In this document: in pieces, positions 35,724 through 43,948 of the stretch
Numbering within the stretch: the first letter of the stretch is position 1
Layout of the letters: every line of letters starts with the position of its first letter
Source: Candidatus Desulforudis audaxviator MP104C
Lineage (GTDB): Bacteria > Bacillota > Desulfotomaculia > Desulfotomaculales > Desulforudaceae
NCBI RefSeq assembly: GCF_000018425.1
Contig: NC_010424.1
Span: 1,240,001-1,304,000, forward strand
DNA length: 64,000 nucleotides
Direction: 5' to 3'
Translations under genes and position numbers: made by a program
Notes under the pieces: model-generated
Databases searched by the model: none
What the model saw: only the letters and a program-made list of their open reading frames with translations
Told to the model about the DNA's origin: nothing

Positions 35724-37160
35724 TTATTCCGGATAAACATAAGCCCCCTTAACCTCGATCCCGTGGAACTTCTGTAGCATTTCCTGATGGATGGCCTCCG
35801 GATTGACATCCTTAAAAGCGTCCGGGTAAACCCACTTGGCGAAGTAGGCCATGCCGACGATCGCCCGCGGACCGGTGTAAATCTCGCTGGATAGGAGGTA
35901 GACCTTCCCCTGCCGCACGGCGGTGATTCTATCCCACCCCGGACGCCGCATCATCTCCCTTCGCTTTTTCACCATGGCGTCCGCTCCTTCGCCATACCCT
36001 GAGGGAATGGCCGTTCCACAAGCCTTAATGATCACCTGCGGGTCCTGCGCCACTACCCATTCCGGGTTCACCTTCGGAAAGGGTACCCGTAAATCCTCCG
36101 CGATGTTTTGCACCCCTACCGCGCCCAGCATCTGGCCGCCGCCGGAACCCGGACCGCTCCCCACGTAGTCCGAATACAGCTCCAAGTAGACCCGCGGCCG
36201 CTTGGCGAGCGGGATGTTCTTGGTCCGCTCCTCAAACATTTTCCGGTACTTTTCGAAGTAGGCGACGTAGGCTTCGGCCTTCTTCTGCCGGTTGAGGATC
36301 AGCCCCAGGGTCCGGATGTCCTGTGCCATCGTTTCGATTTTGTAACAGTCCAGCAGCACCACCGGCACGCCGGAACGCTCAAGCTGCGCCACGATCTCGG
36401 GCTTCAAAAACTTGCCGTAGCCGAAGACCACGTCGGGCTTGAGGGCTAGGATTCTCTCGACGCTCGGGGTGAAAGATCTGCCCACCTTCGGCTTGTCTTT
36501 GACCGGAGGTGGAAAGTCCGCCGTATCCGAAACGCCGACAATTCTGTCCTGCAAGCCAAGAGCGTAGATAAGCTCGGTGACGTCCGAGTTGACTGAGACG
36601 ATCCGTTTCGGAGGCGATGGAACGCGCACCGTCCGGCCGTGGGAATCTTTGATGGTGATCCGCCTCTGTGCCGCCGGAGCACTGCCCTCATCGGTGCGGA
36701 TCACCGCCGGAGCACTGCCCCTGTCGGTGCGGATGACCACCATGCGTTGCGCGCCGTTCCAATCGACCTTGGCGCCGAGCGCTTCGCCGATAAAGCGCAG
36801 GGGCACCATCGTCCGGCCATTGATCATCTTGCCCGCCACATCGAGAGTCACGGGCTTACCGCTGACGTAAGCCGTTTTCTCCCCTATGACCAGTTTGACG
36901 GTAGCGGTTCCCTTACTACCCGTGACGGTACGGGTCTTCTCGTCCCAGTGCACTTCTGCCCCGAGCGCCTCGAAGATCGTCCGGAGCGGTACGAGCGTGT
37001 AGCCCCCTTCAATCACCGGCGGCGTATCGCCGGAAAGCCTCTCGCCGTCAATTGTTATGGTGATCGCCGCCTCCGCCGGAAGAATGCCCTTTCCACCCAG
37101 TAAGGCCAAGAGAAATGCCGTTAGTAACCAGAAATGCACTACTTTCTTACTCTTTAGCAT
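35724..37160 (-). CDS. FecB/BtuF-type binding protein fused to N-terminal stalk domains
   Basis: 478 residues: signal peptide (FWLLTAFLLALLGGKGILPAEA), two stalk repeats (PVIEGGYTLVPLRTIFEALGAEVHW and KMINGRTMVPLRFIGEALGAKVDW, about 30-135), a short linker with an 11-residue repeat (VIRTDxGSAPA twice), then a periplasmic-binding domain (RIVSVNSDVTELIYALGLQDRIVGVSD, KPKVGRSFTPSVERILALKPDVVFGYG, PFPKVNPEWVVAQDPQVIIKA). There is no lipobox Cys, so it is not a lipoprotein; the stalk domains may hold it in the wall. The ATG at 37160 has GAGGAGGG upstream. Ligand unknown: heme, siderophore, cobalamin or another metal complex. Confidence 0.88.
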   Translation of the reverse strand: MLKSKKVVHFWLLTAFLLALLGGKGILPAEAAITITIDGERLSGDTPPVIEGGYTLVPLRTIFEALGAEVHWDEKTRTVTGSKGTATVKLVIGEKTAYVSGKPVTLDVAGKMINGRTMVPLRFIGEALGAKVDWNGAQRMVVIRTDRGSAPAVIRTDEGSAPAAQRRITIKDSHGRTVRVPSPPKRIVSVNSDVTELIYALGLQDRIVGVSDTADFPPPVKDKPKVGRSFTPSVERILALKPDVVFGYGKFLKPEIVAQLERSGVPVVLLDCYKIETMAQDIRTLGLILNRQKKAEAYVAYFEKYRKMFEERTKNIPLAKRPRVYLELYSDYVGSGPGSGGGQMLGAVGVQNIAEDLRVPFPKVNPEWVVAQDPQVIIKACGTAIPSGYGEGADAMVKKRREMMRRPGWDRITAVRQGKVYLLSSEIYTGPRAIVGMAYFAKWVYPDAFKDVNPEAIHQEMLQKFHGIEVKGAYVYPE

Positions 37161-37223
37161 CGCAGACCCTCCTCGTCCTCCAAATCCAAACATCCCAACT
37201 ACAAACTCTTTTTTCCTCTTTTT

Positions 37224-38321
37224 TCACCCCCACCACTGCCGCCGTTTCTTAATTAGCAGGTAGATGAAAAAGGGGGAGCCCATCAGGGCGGTGATAATCC
37301 CCACCGGCAGTTCGGTGGGTGCAATGATGGTCCGCGCCAGGGTATCGGCCAAAAGCAGCAAGACCGCCCCCATCAGGCAGGAACAGGGGATTAAAAACCG
37401 GTTATCGCTGCCCACCAGCATCCGGCAAATGTGCGGCCCCACCAGGCAGACAAACCCGATGATGCCGGTGAAGGCCACCGTAGCCGCTGCAGCAAGCGTG
37501 GCTAAGGTCAGGGTATAAACCCGCAGCCAGCCCACCTTGATCCCCAGGCTGGCCGCCACTTCCTCCCCCGCCCCCAGAACGTTGAGGTCCCAGGCGTACA
37601 GCAGGAGTCCGGCCATGCACCCCAGAACCACCGGGGCTAAGAGTCCCACCGTCTGCCAGTTTGCCCCCCAGAAGCCGCCCATCAACCAGACGACAAGTTC
37701 TTTCAGGGCATCGTTGTTGGAAATATATTTCAACAGGGAAACGCCTGCCTGAAAGAGGTACCCAATGGCCACCCCACCCAGAACAAGGATCTCGGGCGAC
37801 ATCCCCTTGAATCGCGCCAACGAGAAAGCAAATAAAGTCGTCAACCCCCCGAAGATGAAGGCGTTGGTAACAATGAGCCAGCGCGATACGTCGAGGTAGT
37901 TCCCACCCACCAAGCCCGTCCCCAGCACGATGGCCAGAGCCGCCCCGAAGGCCGCACCGCTCGAGAGCCCCATCGTGTAGGGCGAGACCAGGGGGTTGCG
38001 CAGCACCCCCTGCATCACCGCCCCAGCCCCGCCCAAGGCCATCCCGGCGATGACCGCCAGCAGGATGCGGGGTAGGCGGATCTCCCAGACCACCGTCTGC
38101 GCAAGATCACTCGCCGGGGTCACTTTTATGCCCAGGTGCGCCAGCACCACGCGCCAGACGTCGGCGACGCTTATGCCGGCCGCGCCCACGGCGGTGGCCA
38201 CCAGGGCGGTGGCGCCAGTGAGGCCGAGCAGGACTGCCACCAGCAAGGCCTTGCGCCCAGTGTGCCGGGAGTAGGTGGCTCTTATCGTGGCAACGTTGAC
38301 TTCCTGGGCCACGCCACTCAC
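37224..38321 (-). CDS. FecCD/BtuC-type ABC importer permease
   Basis: 365-residue permease with about ten membrane helices, acting as a homodimer for metallophore, heme or cobalamin import. Family marks: RLPRILLAVIAGMALGGAGAVMQGVLRNPLVSPYTMGLSSGAAFGAAL (read in parts: RLPRIL, GAVMQGVLRNPL, LGLSSGAAFG-type), GGFWGANW, and the C-terminal FVCLVGPHICRMLVGSDNR with PTELPVGIITALMGSPFFIYLL. Two bases upstream of its start lies the stop of the first binding-protein gene, so the two are coupled. Confidence 0.95.
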   Translation of the reverse strand: MSGVAQEVNVATIRATYSRHTGRKALLVAVLLGLTGATALVATAVGAAGISVADVWRVVLAHLGIKVTPASDLAQTVVWEIRLPRILLAVIAGMALGGAGAVMQGVLRNPLVSPYTMGLSSGAAFGAALAIVLGTGLVGGNYLDVSRWLIVTNAFIFGGLTTLFAFSLARFKGMSPEILVLGGVAIGYLFQAGVSLLKYISNNDALKELVVWLMGGFWGANWQTVGLLAPVVLGCMAGLLLYAWDLNVLGAGEEVAASLGIKVGWLRVYTLTLATLAAAATVAFTGIIGFVCLVGPHICRMLVGSDNRFLIPCSCLMGAVLLLLADTLARTIIAPTELPVGIITALMGSPFFIYLLIKKRRQWWG

Positions 38322-38322
38322 T

Positions 38323-39399
38323 TCAGCGGCGGGTAACCCATACGCCTCTAAGCTCCTCTCCGTAAAACTTCTTGAGCATCTCCCGGTGCACCGCCTCCGG
38401 GTTTACGTCCCGGAAGAGCTCCGGGTGCAGCCACTTGGCAATGTAGTACTCGCCCGCCGCCCCGCGGGGCGCACAGGAAATGAGATCCGAAATCAGGTAG
38501 ACCCGGCCATGCTTTACAGCGTTGGTATGCCTCAGCGCCGGCCGAGTCATAATCTGCCGCCGGAGCTCCTCCAGCCTCTGCATGTCTTCTTTTGTTCCCT
38601 CTATCGTCCAACCAGCTTGTTCCCGTTTGAGGTACTTGATAATGACGTCCGGGTTCTTCGCTGCTACCCATTCCGGCGTGACTGTCGGGTAAGAAAGCCT
38701 CTGCTCGGCGGCGATGTTGATTCCTCCAGCCCAGACGATGAGCGGGTGGGCCCCTGAACCGGGACCGAACGTTCTCCAGTCACCCAAACTGGACTCCCAG
38801 TAGACCTTAGGCTTTTGCCGGGAAGTGAGGTTTTTGGTTCGCTCCTTTACCGTGTTCCATTGTTTTTCGATATAGGCCGCATAGCTGTTGGCTCGTGCCC
38901 GGCAATCGAAAATCAGGCCCAGGGTACGGATTTCCGTGGGGATAAGCTCAGTCCTAAAGCCGTAAATCTTAAGCACCGGAATCCCGGCACGTGTAAGTTG
39001 ACTCCTGAGTTCGGGCCTCATAAAACCTTCGATGACCAGGTCCGGTTTGAGCGCGATAATCTTTTCCACGCTGGGGGTAAAAGATCTTCCCACATCTGGA
39101 ACTTTCAAGACGTATTCTGGCCACTGCGTTTTATTCTTAGTGTGTTCATCAACCGCAATCACCGCTTTTTCTACCCCGAGAGCCTTTAACATCTCCGCCG
39201 GATAAGCACCCAGAACCACCACCCGGTTGGGCGGGCAGGGCACCCGGACCGCGCGCTTTTCTATCTCACCTTGGGGGGTGACAAAATACTCCGTAACCGT
39301 AATTCTCTTCTGCTGCGCAGCCACTGCAGGCAAAACCCCGGCTGCCAAGAGCACCGCTGCCAATACCACCGCCCACAAAACCATCCAGTACCTCCGCAT
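38323..39399 (-). CDS. FecB/BtuF-type substrate-binding protein
   Basis: 358 residues, signal peptide (MVLWAVVLAAVLLAAGVLPAVAA) without lipobox Cys, then a class-III periplasmic-binding fold: RVVVLGAYPAEMLKALGVEKAVIAVDE, VPDVGRSFTPSVEKIIALKPDLVIEG, LTRAGIPVLKIYG, YPTVTPEWVAAKNPDVIIKYL, GRVYLISDLISCAPRG. It is paralogous to the stalk-fused binding protein at 35724-37160 (shared DVGRSFTPSVE / KVGRSFTPSVE and the ending DVNPEA(V/I)HxEML(K/Q)KF), but has no stalk domain. Encoded between the cobN2 and permease genes. Confidence 0.91.
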   Translation of the reverse strand: MRRYWMVLWAVVLAAVLLAAGVLPAVAAQQKRITVTEYFVTPQGEIEKRAVRVPCPPNRVVVLGAYPAEMLKALGVEKAVIAVDEHTKNKTQWPEYVLKVPDVGRSFTPSVEKIIALKPDLVIEGFMRPELRSQLTRAGIPVLKIYGFRTELIPTEIRTLGLIFDCRARANSYAAYIEKQWNTVKERTKNLTSRQKPKVYWESSLGDWRTFGPGSGAHPLIVWAGGINIAAEQRLSYPTVTPEWVAAKNPDVIIKYLKREQAGWTIEGTKEDMQRLEELRRQIMTRPALRHTNAVKHGRVYLISDLISCAPRGAAGEYYIAKWLHPELFRDVNPEAVHREMLKKFYGEELRGVWVTRR

Positions 39400-39444
39400 A
39401 GTAAAAACACCTCCTGTAAAAATTCTTAAAGAAAACTTAATTGT

Positions 39445-42400
39445 CTAACTCCCCAGCTTCGCCTTGATCTCCCGCATCTTCGCGCCCCAGTCGGCCACTT
39501 CTTCGGCGGTCAGGATGTCGATGGCGCCGCCCTGGAAGTCGCCCTTGACGTCGCCCATTCGCTCCTCCAGCCACCCCTCGATCTCGAGGTAAGCATCCTT
39601 GAGTCTCTCCAGCATCTCGGGTTCGGCGTCCCAGAGGCCGCGATTCGCCGCTTCGAGCAGCCGCCGGGCGATCTCCTCGAGCGCCCAGGGGTTGTGCTCC
39701 TCAAAGAACCTCCGGTTCTCCTCGTCGAGCACGAAGGTCCGCGTAATGTCGTCGAAGATCCAGTCGTCCACCTCGCGGGTGGAAGCCTCCCAACCGTAGA
39801 CGCGGCCGACGCGTTTGGACATGTCACCGGCCCCCTTGTAGCCGTGGCGCTTCTGCCCCTCGATCCACTTCGGGTTCAAAAGCTTCGTCCGGACCACCCG
39901 CCGGATCTCGTCGGCCAGGGTGCGCACCTCCACGTGCTCTGGCTCGCGGGTATCACCGTAGTAGGTGCGGACATCTTTACCAGAAGCTACCCGCGCCGCG
40001 GCGGTCATGCCGCCGTGGGCACCAAAGTAGCAGCAGCAGCCGAAGAGGTCGTGCTCATCGGAAACCACCTTGTTGTAGGTAACGTCCACCGTCTTGAGGC
40101 TGGCCTGCAACTGCCCAAAAGCCTCTTTGCCGAAAACGCCTTTACCGTAAGCGTAGCCGTTCCAGTAGACGAAGACGTCCGCCAGGTCCTTTTCCTCTTT
40201 CCAGGCCGAAGCGTAGACCGCCAGGTTAACACCGGCCTGGTAGGTGCCTGGTTTGGAGGCGAAGATACGCAGGGTAGCGTCCCGCCAGGCCTGGGGATCT
40301 TCAGCCGTCCCGTCCAGTTGCGCCAGGGTGTGCTTGCGGACGAAATTCTTCTCTGGCGGCTCATACAGCGCCGCCACCGTCTGGATGGCCTCGTCCAACA
40401 ACTCCACGCAGTTGGGGAAGTTGTCCCGGGTGATCCCGGAAACCCGGACGGTCAGGTCGATGCGGGGCCGGCCGAGCTCCTTAAGGGAAATGACTTCCAC
40501 GCCAGCTACCCGGCCGTTCGGAAGCCACTTCGGCCGTACGCCCAGGAGGTAGAACATCTGCCCTAGGCCCTCGCCGTCGGCCCACATAATGTCGTTGCAC
40601 ATCCAGTAGAGGGCAACATTCTCCGGGTAGCGCCCCTCTTCGGTAAGGTGCTTCGCCAGCACCTTCTCGGCCAGGCGCTTCCCCACCTCCCAGGCCGCCC
40701 TGGTGGGCACCCGGTGGGGGTCAAGGGAATAAAAGTTGCGGCCCGTGGGCAGGACGTCGTCCCGGCCGCGGGTGATGAGCCCCGACGGGCCGGCGGGGAT
40801 GTAGCGTCCCGCAAAGCCGTCAAGGAGCGCCTCGATTTCGTGGGAGGCTTCTACACGCTGGTTGAGGTCGAGGACGCGGGGCAGGAGTGCGTTCAACTCT
40901 TCAAGGCGCTCCGGGACCAAAAGATCCTCGCCAAGCACCGCAGCCAGATCGTCACCCGCAACGGGCCGCCCTTTGAGGAAGATACCAATGAAGGCCTTAC
41001 AGGCCGCGGCGATCCTCTCCAGAAGCGCTCCGTGAGACTTGCCATGTCTCATGGAAAAACGCCCCTGGTCAGCGAGAAGCTCGGCCAGTTCGAGACCCAT
41101 AAGTCTGGCCACCGTCCGCCGGAGCGAAACCTCTTCTCCGGCGTCGTACCGCAGGATCGCGTTCAGGAAGTCTATGCGCCGCTCCCCCTGCGGAATTTCG
41201 CCGAAGATGTGCTGGCCGTCCTGGATTTGCGTGTTGCGAATAACGGAGAGTACCGCATGGGCTTTATCCACCACGGCCGCAAAGTTCTCGTGCCCGCCGT
41301 CGAGCGGAATCTGCTTGTCGAGGTTGGCCTTTTTGATCTCCTCCATGATTAAGTGCTCAAGGGTGTGGGCGCGGGCCGGGTCGGTCACCCGCGCCCGCTC
41401 GTACTCCTCAAGATACCGGTCAAGTTCGGCCAGCTCGTCGTAGAGCCCGCCTTGGGTAAAGACCGTTTGCATGTGGTCCACCAAAGTGGCGTAGCTTCTT
41501 CTCTTAGCGATGGTGCCCTCCGGCGGGTTGTCGGCGTTATAAATGTAGAGGTGTGGCAGCACCCCGATGGCAAGATCCGGACAGCAGTCACCCGACAGCC
41601 CCACACCCTTTCCCGGCAGGAATTCCAGGTTCCCGTGCGTGCCCACGTGAACGACTGCATCGGCGCCAAACCCCCGCTCCAGCCACTGGTAGGTGGCCAG
41701 GTACTGGTGCGGCGGGGGGATGTCCGGGTCGTGCAGGATCTTGCAGACCTGCCCGTCGCAGCGGGCGCCGGCGCAGCCGCGCTTGGGCTGCACACAGACC
41801 ACAGCATTCCCATACCGGACGCCGGTAATAACGATTTGGCCACCGTGGACCATGGCCGCGGGGACGCCGTTCTTCGGCTCGCCCGGCGGGTTCCCCCAGG
41901 CATCGATCAGCCGCTCTTTCACCTTGGGCGAAAGCGTATCGAACCACTCCCTGTACTCCTCGGCGGGCATCAGCTTCAGGGCCCCGCCCTTACTAACGAT
42001 CTCGTCCGTGGTGGTCCAACGGAACTCGGAAACGGCCTTGCGGTTCATAATGGTATCGATAAGTTCTTTTCCGCTCGCCGGCGGCTCGACTGTGTACCCG
42101 GCCTCTTGCATCCGTTTCAGGATGCGGGCCACGCTCTCCAACGTGTCCAGGTTGGCCCCGCTGCCCACCGTGGCCTCGACCGAGGCGCACGGGTTGTTGT
42201 GCAGGACGAAGGCCACCCGGCGTTCGGCCGCCGGCTTTTTCCCTACGCGAACCCACATGGCCACCCGGTCGGCGATGCGCTCCACGCGCTCGGATACCGG
42301 CTGCCTGACCTCGAGATCCCCCTCCCTGCGGGCCGCGCCCAGGAAGACCGGCTCGATGACCCCTTCGAACTCCGGCAGGGCCACACACCAGGAGAGATCC

Positions 42401-43302
42401 TGGCTCAAGCCTTGCGGGTCGGCCGCCCACTCATCAATCGTCTTGTAGAAGGAGACGACGGGTTGGAAGACCGGCACGCCGAGCTGCTTCAACAGTTCTA
42501 TGCCGGAGGCGGCCACGCCCTCCCGCAGGAAGTCGTCCGTCCTGGCACGCGCCGAAAGGAAGAAGGGAAGCAGTTTCACCAGGCCCGCGATGCGCGGCCG
42601 ACTGTCCGCCCCCAGAAAATACTCCCGGACCACCTCGCCGGACCCCTTGGTGCCCAAGCCTTCGTCCCTAAGCGAGTAGCAAAAGACCGGGATGACCCCC
42701 AGGCTCTTGGCCTCCAGCGCCCGGATGAGGGCGTTCTCCACGGCCAGGGTGTTATTGACCCACTGGTGGCGGGCGAAAAGAAGCCCCACCATGGGGACCC
42801 GCCGCTGGTACCAGTCCAGGTAATCCTCCACCGCAACAAAGTATTCGGGCGCGTCGGGGTGGTAGATCCCCTCCCACGGGTGGACCAGCGGCTCCTCCGC
42901 TACAAAGGGCGCCCCGAGGACTACCGCCGCTGCGTAGCGGAGCATCCGGGCGAAGTTCTCTTCCCCGTTCTGCACGATATAGGCGTAGCATTTGGTCACT
43001 ACCTCGGGCGGAACCGTCGACAGCACCCAGAGCGCTGGGTCATGGGCTACGCAGACCACCGGCCGGTCAAGTTCCCGTATTAAGCCCTCAAGCTCTTCCC
43101 AGACGGTCTCGCCCGTTGAACGATAAAGGAAAATAAGGTCGGATTGCGCCAAGTCCGCGCGGGCGGCATCCAGATCTTCCTTCCCCTCCTGCAGGTAACG
43201 GGCGGAGTAGACCTTGACGTTAAGATGGTCCCGGACTTTCGCCGCGGCCTTCCGCAGCGTGGCGCTGTGGCTGTGCCACACGATAGCGGTGATCCTGTAC
43301 AT
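39445..43302 (-). CDS. CobN/BchH-type large chelatase subunit (copy 2)
   Basis: 1285-residue CobN-family protein, first gene of the operon. Conserved marks: VVHVGTHGNLEFLPGKGVGLS (near 551), DLAIGVLPHLYIYNADNPPEGTIAKRRSYATLV, LYWMCNDIMWADGEGLGQMFYLLGVRPKW, RIDLTVRVSGITRDNFPN, NFVRKHTLAQLDG. Unlike copy 1 it has a Cys-rich insert just before the active site (GCAGARCDGQVC, about 510; spacing C-x4-C-x4-C). The start is ATG 43302 (MYRITAIVWHSHSA) with GGAGGAG upstream; a longer frame from TTG 43353 would begin inside the terminator hairpin. Aerobic-type CobN is not expected in a strict anaerobe, so a role outside standard cobalamin synthesis is likely. Confidence 0.94.
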   Translation of the reverse strand: MYRITAIVWHSHSATLRKAAAKVRDHLNVKVYSARYLQEGKEDLDAARADLAQSDLIFLYRSTGETVWEELEGLIRELDRPVVCVAHDPALWVLSTVPPEVVTKCYAYIVQNGEENFARMLRYAAAVVLGAPFVAEEPLVHPWEGIYHPDAPEYFVAVEDYLDWYQRRVPMVGLLFARHQWVNNTLAVENALIRALEAKSLGVIPVFCYSLRDEGLGTKGSGEVVREYFLGADSRPRIAGLVKLLPFFLSARARTDDFLREGVAASGIELLKQLGVPVFQPVVSFYKTIDEWAADPQGLSQDLSWCVALPEFEGVIEPVFLGAARREGDLEVRQPVSERVERIADRVAMWVRVGKKPAAERRVAFVLHNNPCASVEATVGSGANLDTLESVARILKRMQEAGYTVEPPASGKELIDTIMNRKAVSEFRWTTTDEIVSKGGALKLMPAEEYREWFDTLSPKVKERLIDAWGNPPGEPKNGVPAAMVHGGQIVITGVRYGNAVVCVQPKRGCAGARCDGQVCKILHDPDIPPPHQYLATYQWLERGFGADAVVHVGTHGNLEFLPGKGVGLSGDCCPDLAIGVLPHLYIYNADNPPEGTIAKRRSYATLVDHMQTVFTQGGLYDELAELDRYLEEYERARVTDPARAHTLEHLIMEEIKKANLDKQIPLDGGHENFAAVVDKAHAVLSVIRNTQIQDGQHIFGEIPQGERRIDFLNAILRYDAGEEVSLRRTVARLMGLELAELLADQGRFSMRHGKSHGALLERIAAACKAFIGIFLKGRPVAGDDLAAVLGEDLLVPERLEELNALLPRVLDLNQRVEASHEIEALLDGFAGRYIPAGPSGLITRGRDDVLPTGRNFYSLDPHRVPTRAAWEVGKRLAEKVLAKHLTEEGRYPENVALYWMCNDIMWADGEGLGQMFYLLGVRPKWLPNGRVAGVEVISLKELGRPRIDLTVRVSGITRDNFPNCVELLDEAIQTVAALYEPPEKNFVRKHTLAQLDGTAEDPQAWRDATLRIFASKPGTYQAGVNLAVYASAWKEEKDLADVFVYWNGYAYGKGVFGKEAFGQLQASLKTVDVTYNKVVSDEHDLFGCCCYFGAHGGMTAAARVASGKDVRTYYGDTREPEHVEVRTLADEIRRVVRTKLLNPKWIEGQKRHGYKGAGDMSKRVGRVYGWEASTREVDDWIFDDITRTFVLDEENRRFFEEHNPWALEEIARRLLEAANRGLWDAEPEMLERLKDAYLEIEGWLEERMGDVKGDFQGGAIDILTAEEVADWGAKMREIKAKLGS

Positions 43303-43338
43303 TTGCTTACTCTCCTCCCTACCGAACTGAAAAGCATT

Positions 43339-43428
43339 AAAAAAAGACCACAAAGGCGGAAACCTTCGTGGTCCCTCTTAAACACTTCCATTCCATATGC
43401 AATTCATATGAATAACACGGGTGTCTAA
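43339..43428 (-). promoter_or_regulatory. Structured leader with intrinsic attenuator before cobN2
   Basis: Between the promoter and cobN2 the transcript can fold into a long hairpin: TTAGACAC (43421-43428) with GTGTTTAA (43378-43385), and inside it ATTCATATG (43405-43413) with CATATGGAAT (43390-43399, one bulged G). Five bases later comes a terminator: GACCACGAAGG (43363-43373) with CCTTTGTGGTC (43346-43356), loop of six, then seven T's (43339-43345). A terminator before the first gene of a 22-kb operon implies regulated read-through. It matches no riboswitch class I recognise (not cobalamin, NiCo, T-box or TRAP). The ATTCATATGAAT palindrome could also be a protein operator. Confidence 0.7.
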
Positions 43429-43465
43429 TTAAAACCTGGCGGCTTCGTACCGCATGATTATGGGA

Positions 43466-43494
43466 AGTATAGCCGGATTTGGATGACCAGTCAA
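43466..43494 (-). promoter_or_regulatory. Sigma-A promoter of the chelatase-transporter operon
   Basis: -35 TTGACT (43489-43494), 17-base spacer, -10 TATACT (43466-43471). Predicted start near 43459, giving a leader of about 155 bases before cobN2. No other promoter of this quality was noticed among the small gaps down to 21472. Confidence 0.75.
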
Positions 43495-43573
43495 GAAGGA
43501 AAATCAACCTCGGTGCTGGTTCCGGGCGTACCCAGATGTTTTCCCACTTAAGGCTCCCGGGCTTGGAACCAAC

Positions 43574-43930
43574 CTACCCCTTGGGTTTGAACACGATGGC
43601 AAAAAAATAGCCGAAAACCACCGCGGCCGTAATGCCGGCCGCCGCCGCTTCCAACCCCCCGGCGAACACCCCGAACAATCCGTCCTTTTCCACGCCACGG
43701 ATGGCGCCCTGGGCCAGGATGTGGCCAAAACCAGTCAGAGGCACCAGCGCTCCCGCACCCGCCAGTTCGACCAGCGGCTGGTACAGGCCCAGGGCGGAGA
43801 GTATGGCCCCCCCGGTCACAAAGCCCACTAGGATGTGTGCCGGAGTCACCTTGTAATTGGTCAGGTCCATAAGCAGTTGGCCCACCACACAGATCAGGCC
43901 TCCTACCACGAAGGCCATTAGAAAACTCAT
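43574..43930 (-). CDS. spoVAE: Stage V sporulation protein AE
   Basis: 118-residue membrane subunit of the SpoVA channel that moves Ca-dipicolinic acid into the forespore and out at germination. Four predicted helices with the family run GGLICVVGQLLMDLTNYKVTPAHILVGFV and PLTGFGHILAQGAIRGVEKDGLFGVFAGG. It corresponds to the C-terminal-type (AEb) SpoVAE of Bacillus. Last gene of the spoVA set here; no spoVAF follows. Confidence 0.94.
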   Translation of the reverse strand: MSFLMAFVVGGLICVVGQLLMDLTNYKVTPAHILVGFVTGGAILSALGLYQPLVELAGAGALVPLTGFGHILAQGAIRGVEKDGLFGVFAGGLEAAAAGITAAVVFGYFFAIVFKPKG

Positions 43931-43948
43931 CGGGCTGGTTCTCCCTCC

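Noticed and set aside
41353-43083. Long plus-strand open frame (576 codons) opposite cobN2, and similar long frames opposite other GC-rich genes (e.g. 17003-18187, 23221-24510)
   Set aside because: They lie wholly antisense to genes with clear family motifs, have Arg/Pro/Gly/His-rich products without recognisable domains, and no ribosome binding site. They are a by-product of high GC.
43303-43353. Upstream extension of cobN2 to a TTG at 43353
   Set aside because: The codon lies inside the terminator hairpin and its poly-T; the conserved N-terminus and a GGAGGAG site fit ATG 43302.
43339-43460. Cobalamin or NiCo riboswitch before cobN2
   Set aside because: No B12 box or NiCo consensus stretches were found; the leader is shorter than a normal cobalamin riboswitch.
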